64,000 nt of DNA from Cellulomonas taurus (GTDB taxonomy: Bacteria > Actinomycetota > Actinomycetes > Actinomycetales > Cellulomonadaceae), in assembly GCF_012931845.1 (NCBI RefSeq), contig NZ_CP051884.1:1178001-1242000 (forward strand), in the 5' to 3' direction. Position numbers and translations under genes: made by a program. The notes beneath the pieces were generated by a model. It was not told the DNA's origin. It made no database searches and saw only the letters and a list, made by a program, of their open reading frames with translations. The number at the start of each line of letters is the position of its first letter. The first letter of the stretch is position 1. Below, piece after piece: positions 43,251-54,199 of the stretch.

Positions 43251-44749
43251 TCGTGCGGGCCATCGCAGGGGTGGACGAACGACTGGGCCGGGTCACGATG
43301 TACCGGCTGCTCACCCTGGGGCTGACCGGCATCGCGGTGATCGCGGTCGTCCTGGGTGCCACCGGCACGCTCTCCTTCGCCCCCGGCGACATGCTGCTCA
43401 GCCTCGCCGTCGCCGTGCTCGCCTCCGGGCTATCCGGCTGGCTGATCGCCCGGGTGTTCCGCACCCAGGCGCACCTGGAGTCGACCCTGATCACCGGGTT
43501 GATCCTGTTCTTCCTGTTCTGGCCCTCCAGCGAGGTGCAGACGCTCGGCGCGCTGGCGCTGGCGGCGGTGATCGCCAACCTGAGCAAGTACCTGATCGCC
43601 TGGCGCGGACGGCACCTGGTGAACCCCGCCGCGGCCGGTGCGCTGGTGATCGGGCTGACCGGTCTGGACTCGACCACCTGGTGGGTCGCCGACCGGGCGC
43701 TGCTGATCCTGGTGCTGCTGCTCGCGGTCGCCCTCGTGATCCGGACCCGGACCTTCGCGCTGGTCGGCGGCTTCGTGCTGGTCGCGGTGCTGGCGATTTC
43801 GATCCGGCTGGCGAGCGAGGGTCAGGCGTTCGCGCCCGCGCTCTGGACGGCGATCACCTCCTACCCGGTGCTGTTCCTCGGCGCCGTGATGCTCACCGAG
43901 CCGCTGACCCTGCCGCCCCGACGGTGGCAGCGCCTGGTCGAGGCGGCGCTGGTCGCGGTGCTGCTCGCGATCCCGTTCACCGTCGGGCCGCTGTCCAACA
44001 CCCCGGAGCTGGCGCTGATCGTCGGGAACCTGCTCGGCTTCGCCTGGGGGCAGCGCGGCGGCATCCGGCTCACCCTGATCGAGACCCGGCGGATCGGACC
44101 GCGCACCACCGAACTGCGGCTGCGCGCCGACCGTCCGGTGCGGTTCCGCCCCGGGCAGTACCTGGAGCTCACCGTGCCGCACCGCCGCCCGGACAGTCGG
44201 GGCAGCCGTCGGGTGTTCAGCATCTCCTCCGCGCCCCGGGCCGGGGAGCTGACCCTGGCGCTGACCGTGCCGCAGCGGCCCAGCAGCTTCAAGCGCGCGC
44301 TGGCAGCACTGCCGGTCGGAGCGCGGCTGCGGGCCACCGGCGTCGGCGGGGACTTCCTGCTGCCCGCCGGTCGGCGCCCGGTGCTCCTGGTCGCCGGCGG
44401 CATCGGGGTCACGCCCTTCGCCAGCCAGCTCGCCGAGGACTCCGAGCGGGACGCGGTGCTGGTGCACGCGGTCTCCGATCACGGCGACCTCGCCTACGCC
44501 GACGTGTTCCGGGCCGCCGGGACCCGCGTGCTGGTCGCCTCGCCGACTCCGGGTGGCGACCTGCCGGCGGGCTACCTGCACCTGGGCGTGGACCGCCTGA
44601 CCGCGGAGTCGTTGGCCGAGGCGGTGCCGGATGCCGAGCAGCGGGTGGCCTACGTGTCGGGGCCGCCCGCGATGGTCGAGCACACGCGTGCGCTGCTGCG
44701 TTCGGCCGGGGTGCGGCGGATCCGGACCGACGCGTTCAGCGGGTACTGA
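43247..44749 (+). CDS. NQR2/RnfD-like membrane domain fused to ferredoxin-NADP reductase-type domain
   Basis: A 500-aa fusion. The N-terminal ~280 residues contain about nine membrane spans with the NQR2/RnfD-type sequence NLSKYLIAWRGRHLVNPAAAG. From ~290 a flavodoxin/ferredoxin-reductase domain begins: RFRPGQYLELTVPH, RVFSISSAP (FAD binding), LLVAGGIGVTPFASQL (NAD(P)H binding) and YVSGPPAMVEHTR. It should carry electrons from cytoplasmic NAD(P)H through FAD and the membrane to the flavinylated lipoprotein outside. It overlaps apbE by 4 bp. Terminal acceptors could be ferric iron or other external compounds; this is inferred. Confidence 0.9.
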   Translation: MIVRAIAGVDERLGRVTMYRLLTLGLTGIAVIAVVLGATGTLSFAPGDMLLSLAVAVLASGLSGWLIARVFRTQAHLESTLITGLILFFLFWPSSEVQTLGALALAAVIANLSKYLIAWRGRHLVNPAAAGALVIGLTGLDSTTWWVADRALLILVLLLAVALVIRTRTFALVGGFVLVAVLAISIRLASEGQAFAPALWTAITSYPVLFLGAVMLTEPLTLPPRRWQRLVEAALVAVLLAIPFTVGPLSNTPELALIVGNLLGFAWGQRGGIRLTLIETRRIGPRTTELRLRADRPVRFRPGQYLELTVPHRRPDSRGSRRVFSISSAPRAGELTLALTVPQRPSSFKRALAALPVGARLRATGVGGDFLLPAGRRPVLLVAGGIGVTPFASQLAEDSERDAVLVHAVSDHGDLAYADVFRAAGTRVLVASPTPGGDLPAGYLHLGVDRLTAESLAEAVPDAEQRVAYVSGPPAMVEHTRALLRSAGVRRIRTDAFSGY

Positions 44750-44774
44750 GACCGCGCGTCACCCGTCCGATGCA

Positions 44775-44813
44775 CCGACGGCCCGGACCCCATCACGGGA
44801 TCCGGGCCGTCGG
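44775..44813. terminator. Bidirectional terminator between the flavin module and fabF
   Basis: CCGACGGCCCGGA (44775-44787) and TCCGGGCCGTCGG (44801-44813) form a perfect 13-bp stem between two convergent genes. Confidence 0.8.
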
Positions 44814-44822
44814 CGGTCGCGC

Positions 44823-46061
44823 TCAGTGGTTGGTGACCACCAGGGCCACGTTGTGCCCGCCGAAGCCGAAGCTGTTGTTGATCACCGCGATGTCACCGGC
44901 GGCAAGGTCGCGCGGGGTGTCCCGCACCAGGTCCAGCACCAGCTCCGGGTCGGGGGTGACCACGTTGATCGTCGGCGGCGCCTTGCGGTCGGCCACCGCC
45001 ATCACGGAGAACAGCGTCTCCAGCGCCCCGGCACCACCGAGCAGGTGCCCGGTCATCGACTTGGTGGCCGACAGCACCGCGCCGTCCGCCGCCGAGCCCA
45101 GGGTCTCGCGCACCGACCGGGCCTCGATCAGGTCGCCGACCTTGGTCGAGGTGGCGTGGGCGTTCACGTGCCGGACGTCCGCCGGGGTGACGCCGGCGTC
45201 CTGCAGTGCCATCCGCATCGCGGCGATCTGGCCGCGGCCGTTCGGCTCCGGGGAGGTGATGTGGTACCCGTCGGAGGACAGGCCGACACCGGAGATCTCG
45301 GCGTAGATGTGCGCGCCGCGGGCCTTGGCGTGCTCCTCGGACTCCAGCACGAGCACCGCCGCGCCCTCACCGATCACGAACCCGTCCCGGTCGACGTCGT
45401 AGGGGCGGCTGGCGCCCTGCGGGTCGTCGTTGCGGGTGGACAGCGTGCGGGACGCGGCGAAGGCGGCGATCGGCATCGGGTGGATGACCGCTTCGGTGCC
45501 GCCCGCGACCACGACGTCAGCGCGGCCGCCTCGGATCATGTCCACCGCGTAGCCGATCGCCTCGGCACCGGAGGCACAGGCCGAGACCATCGCGTGCGCA
45601 CCGGCCCGGGCGCCCAGCTCCAGCTCCACGTAGGCGGAGGGGGAGTTCGGCATCAGCATCGGCACGGTCATCGGCAGGACCCGGCGGGCGCCCTTCTCCC
45701 GCAGGGTGTCCCACCCGTCCAAGGTGGTCCAGATGCCACCGATGCCGGAGGAGACCACGACGCCGAGCCGCTCCAGCTCGACCTCCGGGGTACCGGCGTC
45801 CGCCCAGGCCTCGCGGCTGGCGATCATCGCGTACTGCGCGGAGGGGTCCATCTTCTTCAGCTCGGGGCGGGGCAGCACCTCGGCCGGGTCGACCTTGATG
45901 GTCGCGGCGAAGTCGACCGGGATGTCGTACTTCTCGGCCCAGTCGTTCTGCATGGTGCGCGCGCCCGAGGTGCCGGCCAGGGCGGCCTGCCAGGTGCTCG
46001 CGGCGTCCCCGCCGAGGGGCGTGGTGGCGCCGAGGCCGGTGACGACGACTCGCGTGCTCAT
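44823..46061 (-). CDS. fabF: Beta-ketoacyl-ACP synthase II (FabF)
   Basis: A 412-aa thiolase-fold enzyme that condenses malonyl-ACP with acyl-ACP in fatty-acid elongation. The catalytic Cys is in VSACASGAEAIG (~170), the two His are in VNAHATSTKVGD and KSMTGHLLGGAGA, and the Gly-rich end is NNSFGFGGHNVALV. The ATG at 46061 has a GGAG site. It is the last gene of the fabD-fabH-acpP-fabF set; a hairpin lies between acpP and fabF. Confidence 0.97.
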   Translation of the reverse strand: MSTRVVVTGLGATTPLGGDAASTWQAALAGTSGARTMQNDWAEKYDIPVDFAATIKVDPAEVLPRPELKKMDPSAQYAMIASREAWADAGTPEVELERLGVVVSSGIGGIWTTLDGWDTLREKGARRVLPMTVPMLMPNSPSAYVELELGARAGAHAMVSACASGAEAIGYAVDMIRGGRADVVVAGGTEAVIHPMPIAAFAASRTLSTRNDDPQGASRPYDVDRDGFVIGEGAAVLVLESEEHAKARGAHIYAEISGVGLSSDGYHITSPEPNGRGQIAAMRMALQDAGVTPADVRHVNAHATSTKVGDLIEARSVRETLGSAADGAVLSATKSMTGHLLGGAGALETLFSVMAVADRKAPPTINVVTPDPELVLDLVRDTPRDLAAGDIAVINNSFGFGGHNVALVVTNH

Positions 46062-46098
46062 GGTGTGGCTCCTGTGTCTGATGCGGTGGGGATGCACA

Positions 46099-46136
46099 CC
46101 GGGGTCGCGCCGTGCCGCAGCACAGCACGACCCCGG
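46099..46136 (-). terminator. Hairpin between acpP and fabF (possible attenuator)
   Basis: CCGGGGTCG (46099-46107) and CGACCCCGG (46128-46136) form a perfect 9-bp stem with a 20-nt loop in the acpP-fabF gap. It may reduce read-through so that ACP is made in excess over FabF, or protect the 3' end of the acpP mRNA. Confidence 0.45.
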
Positions 46137-46155
46137 TCGGTGCGAGGGGTCAGGC

Positions 46156-46404
46156 TCAGGCCTGTGCGCCCTCGATGAACTTCACGGCGTCGCCGACGGT
46201 GGCCAGGTTCTTGACCTCGTCGTCCGGGATCCGGACCTCGAACTTCTCCTCGGCCAGGGTGACGATGGTCATCATCGACAGCGAGTCGATGTCCAGGTCG
46301 TCGGTGAAGGACTTCTCGGGCAGGACGGAGTCGGTGGGCAGGCCGGTCTCCTCGCTGACGATCTCGGCCAGTCCGGCGAGGATCTCCTGCTCGGTGTGCG
46401 CCAT
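46156..46404 (-). CDS. acpP: Acyl carrier protein
   Basis: An 82-aa acidic helical protein. The phosphopantetheine attachment Ser is Ser41 in DDLDIDSLSMM. It carries the growing acyl chain for FabH and FabF. The ATG has an AAGGAG site 6 nt upstream. Its place between fabH and fabF is the usual one in actinobacteria. Confidence 0.97.
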   Translation of the reverse strand: MAHTEQEILAGLAEIVSEETGLPTDSVLPEKSFTDDLDIDSLSMMTIVTLAEEKFEVRIPDDEVKNLATVGDAVKFIEGAQA

Positions 46405-46480
46405 CGGTTTCTCCTTGTGTGTTGGTGCGCCCCGCGCGGTCGGCGGAAGCGTGGGAACTGTACTGCGGTCGAGCGCCCGG

Positions 46481-47485
46481 TCAGGGGAGCACGACCACCT
46501 GTGCGGCGTAGACGAGTCCGGCACCGAAGCCGATCTGCAGGGCGAGTGCCCCGGATTCGACCTGGCCCTCACGCAGCAGGCGCTCGGTGGCCAGCGGGAT
46601 CGAGGCGGCCGAGGTGTTCCCGGTGTCGGCGATGTCCCGGCCGACGGCGACGGTCTCCGGCAGCTTCAGCTGCTTGATCATCTGGTCGATGATCCGCATG
46701 TTCGCCTGGTGCGGGATGAAGGCGTCGATCTGGTCGGCGGTGACCCCCGCGGCGTCCAGGGCCTTCTGCGCGACCGGGGCCATCTGCCAGACCGCCCACT
46801 TGAACACGCTCGGGCCCTCCTGGCGCAGGGTCGGCCATCCGGCGCCGTTGTCCCGCACGTCCAGCCAGGAGTGGGTCTGCCGGATCGCCTGCGACTGCCC
46901 GCCGTCCGAGCCCCAGATGGTCGGGCCGATGCCGGGGGTGTCGGAGGGACCGATCACCACGGCACCGGCACCGTCACCGAGCAGGAAGGAGATACTGCGG
47001 TCGGTCGGGTCGACGAAGTCGCTCATCTTCTCGGCGCCGATCACCAGCACGTGGCGGGCGTTGCCGGAGCGGACCAGCGCATCCGCCTGGCCGACGCCGT
47101 AGCAGTACCCGGCGCAGGCGGCGGAGATGTCGAAGGCGGCGGCCGGGGTGGCGCCCAGCCGGTCGGCCAGGATCGCGGCACCGGAGGGCGTCTGGTGGAA
47201 GTAGGTGACGGTGGACAGGATCACCGCGTCGATGTCCGCACCGGTGAGCCCCGCGTTGGCGATCGCCTCCCGGCCCGCCTTCTCCGCCAGGTCCAGCACG
47301 TCGGTGTCCGACCCGGCGCGGGTGCGGGTGACGATGCCGGTGCGCTGGCGGATCCACTCGTCGGAGGAATCGATCGGGCCGACCAGGTCGTCGTTCGGCA
47401 CCACGTTCTCACCGCGGGCGGCACCGAGGCCGAGGATCCGGGTGTGCGCGGGGCCGGTGGCCTGGGTCAGGGTGGGACGGGTCAC
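46481..47485 (-). CDS. fabH: Beta-ketoacyl-ACP synthase III (FabH)
   Basis: A 334-aa enzyme that starts fatty-acid synthesis by condensing acyl-CoA with malonyl-ACP. The catalytic Cys124 is in SAACAGYCYG, the His in FIPHQANMRI, and the Asn in DTGNTSAASIP. DEWIRQRTGI near 43-52 is the FabH signature. Its start overlaps the fabD stop by 4 bp. Actinobacterial FabH enzymes usually prefer branched primers; this cannot be read from the sequence. Confidence 0.97.
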   Translation of the reverse strand: MTRPTLTQATGPAHTRILGLGAARGENVVPNDDLVGPIDSSDEWIRQRTGIVTRTRAGSDTDVLDLAEKAGREAIANAGLTGADIDAVILSTVTYFHQTPSGAAILADRLGATPAAAFDISAACAGYCYGVGQADALVRSGNARHVLVIGAEKMSDFVDPTDRSISFLLGDGAGAVVIGPSDTPGIGPTIWGSDGGQSQAIRQTHSWLDVRDNGAGWPTLRQEGPSVFKWAVWQMAPVAQKALDAAGVTADQIDAFIPHQANMRIIDQMIKQLKLPETVAVGRDIADTGNTSAASIPLATERLLREGQVESGALALQIGFGAGLVYAAQVVVLP

Positions 47486-48435
47486 TTCGCGCTCTCCTGG
47501 GATCCATCGGTGTGCAGGTGCGCCGCGACCAGGTCGCGGGCGGCAGGCAGGTCGTCGGGCGAGGTGATCGCCACGGTCTCCACCCCGGGCAGGCTACGCC
47601 GCGCGAGACCCTTGAGGACACCACCGGGGGCGAGCTCCAGCAGCGCGGTGACTCCGAGGTCGGCCAGCGTGGCCTGGCACAGGTCCCAGCGGACCGGGGC
47701 GGCGATCTGCCGGACCAGGCCGCCGACCACATCCGCGTCCTCGGCGTGGACCGAGCCGTCGGCGTTGGTCAGCAACCGGGTGCGGGGGGCGCTGCGCGGC
47801 CAGTCGGCGGCTACGGCGCCGAAGGACTCCAGCGCCGACTGCATGAACGGGGTGTGGAAGGCGCCGGCGACCTGCAACGGGATCACCCGGGCCCGCGCCG
47901 GGGGGTTGGCGGCGAACGCGGCGATCGCGTCCAGCGCACCGGCGGCGACGATCTGGCCACCACCGTTGACGTTCGCGGGCCACAGACCGGCCGCCTCGAT
48001 CGCGGCGGTCACCTCGGCCGGATCGCCACCGAGCACCGCGGTCATCCCGGTCGGCTCGGCGGCGGCCGCGTCGGCCATGAAGGTGGCGCGGCGTGCGACC
48101 AGGCCCACGGCGTCGGCGTCGGTGAACACCCCGGCGACTGCGGCGGCGGCGAACTCGCCCACCGAGTGACCCGCGGTGGCGTCCGGCACCAGCGCCTCGC
48201 CGAGCAGGTCCTCCAGTGCACGCAGCGCGAGCAGCGAGGTGGACACGATCAACGGCTGGGCGACGGCGGTGTCCCGGATGGTGTCCGCGTCGGAGGTGGT
48301 GCCGTGCACCGTCAGGTCGATCCCCGCCGCCTCGGAGAAGGTGGTGAGTCGGTCGGCGGTGCCGGGCAGCTCCAACCAGGGGCTGAGCATTCCGGGGGTC
48401 TGGGCGCCCTGTCCGGGGCAGACGATCGCAAGCAC
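47482..48435 (-). CDS. fabD: Malonyl-CoA:ACP transacylase (FabD)
   Basis: A 317-aa acyltransferase that loads malonyl onto ACP. The N-terminal CPGQGAQTPGM, the active-site Ser in AGHSVGEFAAA (~90) and the His in VAGAFHTPFM (~198) are present. The GTG start at 48435 gives the typical N-terminus VLAIVCPGQG. A 17-bp inverted repeat (48503-48519) lies about 70 bp upstream and matches one in front of the adjacent regulator gene. Confidence 0.96.
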   Translation of the reverse strand: MLAIVCPGQGAQTPGMLSPWLELPGTADRLTTFSEAAGIDLTVHGTTSDADTIRDTAVAQPLIVSTSLLALRALEDLLGEALVPDATAGHSVGEFAAAAVAGVFTDADAVGLVARRATFMADAAAAEPTGMTAVLGGDPAEVTAAIEAAGLWPANVNGGGQIVAAGALDAIAAFAANPPARARVIPLQVAGAFHTPFMQSALESFGAVAADWPRSAPRTRLLTNADGSVHAEDADVVGGLVRQIAAPVRWDLCQATLADLGVTALLELAPGGVLKGLARRSLPGVETVAITSPDDLPAARDLVAAHLHTDGSQESAK

Positions 48436-48502
48436 CCGACTACTGTGCCCGTTCCGCCCGGATCCGGGGGGAGGTGACCCGCACCAAGCTGTCGGCGGCG
48501 TC

Positions 48503-48519
48503 TTGTGCGGGTCGCACAA
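48503..48519. promoter_or_regulatory. Inverted repeat upstream of fabD, putative FasR-type operator
   Basis: TTGTGC-GGGTC-GCACAA: perfect 6-bp arms with a 5-bp spacer. In context both this site and the one at 49800-49816 read CTTGTG at the left edge and CACAAAG at the right edge. The shared pattern before fabD and before the PucR-family gene suggests one regulator binds both. Confidence 0.7.
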
Positions 48520-48548
48520 AGGCCCGACCCGATCGGGCTTCCCGGGGC

Positions 48549-49778
48549 TCAGCTCGGCCGGTGGTCCAGTCGGCCCACCGCCAGCGCGGTCTGCAACACG
48601 AAGGCCTCGCGCGGGTCCAGCGGGTCCCACCCGGTCACCTCCGCTACCCGGCGCAGGCGGTAGCGCACGGTGTTGGGGTGCACGTAGAGCGTGCGGGCGG
48701 CGGCCTCCAGCGACCGACCGGCACCGACGTACGCGCCGAGGGTCTCCAACAGCGACCCGGTGCTGGCCAGCAGCGGCAGATAGGCCTGCTCGATCAGCAC
48801 CGCCCGGGCGGCGGCGTCGCCGACCAGTACCCGCTCGGGCAGCAGGTCGTTGGCCGCCACCGGGCGCGGAGCCTGCGGCCAGGCCGCCACCGCGACCAGC
48901 CCGGCCAGCGCGGAGCGTGCGGACATGGCGGCGTCGGCCAGGTCGTCGCCCTGCGGCCCGAGGATCACCGGGCCGGGGCCGAAGCGCGGCAGCAGCGACT
49001 CGGCGGCCGCTCGCAGGTCACCGTGCCCGCCGAGGAAGATCACCAGTCGCTCGCCCTGGATGCCGACCAGCGCGTCGTCGGCGGCGCGCCGGGTCGCCCG
49101 GCGCAGCTCGGAGGTGCGGACGTCGTCCAGCTGCTCGCCGGTGGTGCCGACCATCACGATCGTGCGACCGCGCCCGCTCCAGCCCAGCGCCGCCACACGG
49201 GACCGCAGCGAGTCGTCGACGTCGCCCCGCAGCAGCGCGTCGACCACCAGGGCCTCCAGCCGGGCGTCCCAGGCGCCGCGGATCTCCGCGGCGCGGGCGT
49301 AGACCTCGGCGGCGGAGAACGCCACCTCCCGGGAGTAGCGCAGCACTGCTTCCAGCAGATCGCGTTCGGCACCCGGGGCGGCCAGCTTCTCCGCATGCGC
49401 CTCGACCACGTCGACCACGACCCGGACCAGCTGCAACGTGTGCTGCAGGGAGATCGACCGGGTCAGCTCCGGGGGAGCGGTGGCGAAGATCTCGCCGACC
49501 CCGTGCGGCGGCTTGGACGGGTCGGCGAACCAGGTCACGAAGGCGGTGATGCCGGCCTGCGCGACCAGCCCGACCCAGGACCGGTCGTCGGCGGGCAGCG
49601 CGCGGTACCAGTCGAGGTCGTCGTCCAGCCGGCGCATCGCCGCCGCTGCCAACATCCCGGACCCGTCCCGCACCCGGCGCAGCGTCTCGCCGTTGGAGGC
49701 GTCCGGGGCGGTGGCGATCCGACCGGCCCGAGTGCGGTTGCGCGCCGGGGAGATCCCGGACTCGGCGGCGTCAGACAT
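48549..49778 (-). CDS. fasR: PucR-family transcriptional regulator of fatty-acid synthesis (FasR-like)
   Basis: A 409-aa regulator. The middle has a GGDEF-like CdaR region (residues ~170-300), and the C-terminus has the PucR helix-turn-helix AGRSLEAAARTLYVHPNTVRYRLRRVAEVTGWDPLDP. The position directly before fabD matches FasR of Streptomyces, a PucR-type activator of the fab operon. The ATG at 49778 is chosen because a -10-like TATGCT lies 7 nt upstream on the minus strand (leaderless); in-frame ATGs further upstream (49790 and 49814) are less likely. Self-regulation through the inverted repeat at 49800-49816 is likely. Confidence 0.87.
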   Translation of the reverse strand: MSDAAESGISPARNRTRAGRIATAPDASNGETLRRVRDGSGMLAAAAMRRLDDDLDWYRALPADDRSWVGLVAQAGITAFVTWFADPSKPPHGVGEIFATAPPELTRSISLQHTLQLVRVVVDVVEAHAEKLAAPGAERDLLEAVLRYSREVAFSAAEVYARAAEIRGAWDARLEALVVDALLRGDVDDSLRSRVAALGWSGRGRTIVMVGTTGEQLDDVRTSELRRATRRAADDALVGIQGERLVIFLGGHGDLRAAAESLLPRFGPGPVILGPQGDDLADAAMSARSALAGLVAVAAWPQAPRPVAANDLLPERVLVGDAAARAVLIEQAYLPLLASTGSLLETLGAYVGAGRSLEAAARTLYVHPNTVRYRLRRVAEVTGWDPLDPREAFVLQTALAVGRLDHRPS

Positions 49779-49799
49779 GGCGCTGAGCATACGGGTGTC

Positions 49800-49816
49800 T
49801 TGTGGGGAGTCCACAA
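49800..49816. promoter_or_regulatory. Inverted repeat in the fasR promoter, same motif as before fabD
   Basis: TTGTGG-GGAGT-CCACAA: perfect 6-bp arms with a 5-bp spacer, 22 bp upstream of the regulator ATG and overlapping its likely -35 region on the minus strand. The spacing and edges match the site at 48503-48519. Confidence 0.7.
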
Positions 49817-49890
49817 AGTGTCGACGGTGACCCGTCCCGCTTCACCCGGTTCGCCCGGCCGTCGGCCGTCGTTGCCGATAGTGTCGCGTC

Positions 49891-50589
49891 ATGGCTCTGC
49901 TGCCCCGACTCCGCCGGCTGCTCGGCCGCCCCGCGACCACCTCCCGGGTCGGCGCGCGGCGACCCGGTTCCAGCCGACACGGCGATGTGCCCCAGGAAGA
50001 CGCCCTGCGCGCCGCCCTCGGGCAGAACCCGAACGACGAACGCGCCTTCGCGGCGCTGGCCGAGATCGTCCGCCGGCACGCGGTGACCGGCACCGACGAC
50101 GACCCGCTGACCGCCGACGCCGAGGACGCGGACGAGACGGTCCAGGCCGAACGTCAGCGCGCCGCCGACCTGGCCGTCTGGGCGCTCGGCGAGGAGCTGT
50201 CCGGCAACCCGCGCGCCTGGTACCCGCTGGTCGAGGTGGCGCGGCTGTCGGTGCGCGACGACCTGGAGGGCACGTTGCGCCGCCTGACCACCGCCGCCGA
50301 GCGCGACACCTCCGGCAAGGCGCTGCTCGCGGGGCTGAAGCTGCTCCGGGAGGCCGGGCTGCCGGTGGAGGCGCTGAACCTCGGCACCGGGCACTGGCAC
50401 CCGCGGGAGCACGACCCGGAGGTCGGCCGCGAACTCGTGCTCGCCGCGATCCAGGCCGACCGGCCGCTGGACGCCAAGCAGCACCTCGCGTCCCTGGAGA
50501 TGGCCCCGCACCCCGAGCGCACCGCCGCCATGCGCGAGGAGCTCTCCCGCGTCATCGACCGCGCGAACCACGACACGCCCCAGGGCTGA
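49891..50589 (+). CDS. Conserved hypothetical protein, helical
   Basis: A 232-aa soluble protein with a basic N-terminus (LLPRLRRLLGRPATTSRVGARRPGS) and then almost only helical sequence: EDALRAALGQNPNDERAFAALAEIVRR, RAADLAVWALGEELSGNPRAWYPLVEVARLS and similar segments that suggest TPR-like repeats. No catalytic motif is seen. A -10-like GATAGT lies 8 nt before the ATG with no ribosome site. It is divergent from the PucR-type regulator and ends at a terminator shared with aceE. Function unknown. Confidence 0.75.
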   Translation: MALLPRLRRLLGRPATTSRVGARRPGSSRHGDVPQEDALRAALGQNPNDERAFAALAEIVRRHAVTGTDDDPLTADAEDADETVQAERQRAADLAVWALGEELSGNPRAWYPLVEVARLSVRDDLEGTLRRLTTAAERDTSGKALLAGLKLLREAGLPVEALNLGTGHWHPREHDPEVGRELVLAAIQADRPLDAKQHLASLEMAPHPERTAAMREELSRVIDRANHDTPQG

Positions 50590-50620
50590 CCCGACCGCTG
50601 CCCGCACAGCCGCACAGCAG

Positions 50621-50653
50621 AAGGCCCCGCATCCGGATCGGATGCGGGGCCTT
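50621..50653. terminator. Bidirectional terminator between the hypothetical gene and aceE
   Basis: AAGGCCCCGCATCCG (50621-50635) and CGGATGCGGGGCCTT (50639-50653) form a perfect 15-bp stem with a 3-nt loop, between convergent genes. Confidence 0.9.
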
Positions 50654-50671
50654 CGCGTCGTGCTCAGCGGG

Positions 50672-53413
<2,742 letters not shown>

Positions 53414-53772
53414 CAGTGCTCCTCGTCTCTCCACGCTGTGCGGGCCGGTCGGCCCCGTTGCGCATCTCGGCCCACGCCGGACATGTCAGGTCTGTCGCCA
53501 GGAGGCGGCTGGCGTGGGTGGGACCCATTCTGTTCCGTCCGTGGGTCGAAAGTCTCCCCGTCGCGCCGACCGGAGGCGTGACGTCCATGACAATCGACCC
53601 GTTCGGGGGTGGTGCTGGTCACGTTCGTCCACAGGCCGCCACGGTCGGTCGGTGGTCCCCAGCCTGGTGCTTCGCCACGCGCGCGGGGTGCCCGGTGGGC
53701 TACCGTTCGGTGATCGAAGGAACGCAGACCGCCCAGAACGGGGTGGTCTCGGACGGAAGGAACAGGCGGGAC
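53414..53772. other. Intergenic region between divergent aceE and DUF3052 genes
   Basis: No gene is supported in these 359 bp. A small inverted repeat CGCCAG (53496-53501) and CTGGCG (53509-53514) may be a regulator site for aceE. A -10-like TACCGT at 53701-53706 could serve the DUF3052 gene. No conserved RNA was recognised. Confidence 0.4.
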
Positions 53773-54192
53773 GTGGCGACCAGCACGGGCGACGCCCCTC
53801 AGGGGGCAGGCCGACTCGGGTACACCACCGGACAGGTGGTGCAGGAGTTCGGTTACGACGACGACGTGGACGAGGCGCTGCGGACCGGGGTCGAGGAGAT
53901 CACCGGCGCGGAGCTCGTCGACGAGGACTACGACGACGTGGTCGACGGCGTGATCATCTGGCACCGGGACGACGACGGTGACCTCGCGGACACCCTGGTG
54001 GACGCCCTGACCGTGCTGGACGACGGCGGCCTGATCTGGGTCTTCACCCCCAAGCCCGGCCGTCCCGGACACGTCGGTCACGACGACATCCAGGAAGCCG
54101 GCACCACCGCGGGCCTGCACGCCACCAGCACCTTCTCCATCGCCGACGACTGGTCGGCGACCCGGATGGGATCGCGCGGCCGCGGTCGCTGA
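53773..54192 (+). CDS. DUF3052 family protein
   Basis: A 139-aa acidic protein with the DUF3052 pattern: LGYTTGQVVQEFGYDDDVDEALRTGVEEITG, then EDYDDVVDGVIIWHRDDDGDLADTLVDAL and FTPKPGRPGHV. The family is actinobacterial and of unknown function. A GTG at 53773 gives the family's usual length (~140). The open frame reaches upstream to 53416 but this part has no family similarity and overlaps promoters. It is 7 bp from the peroxiredoxin gene; the two are commonly linked near aceE. Confidence 0.9.
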   Translation: MATSTGDAPQGAGRLGYTTGQVVQEFGYDDDVDEALRTGVEEITGAELVDEDYDDVVDGVIIWHRDDDGDLADTLVDALTVLDDGGLIWVFTPKPGRPGHVGHDDIQEAGTTAGLHATSTFSIADDWSATRMGSRGRGR

Positions 54193-54199
54193 GCCGAGC

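Noticed and set aside
53414..53434. Upstream ATG start for aceE
   Set aside because: The GTG at 53413 has a GAGGAG site at correct distance and gives the usual N-terminus; the extra seven residues are not family-like.
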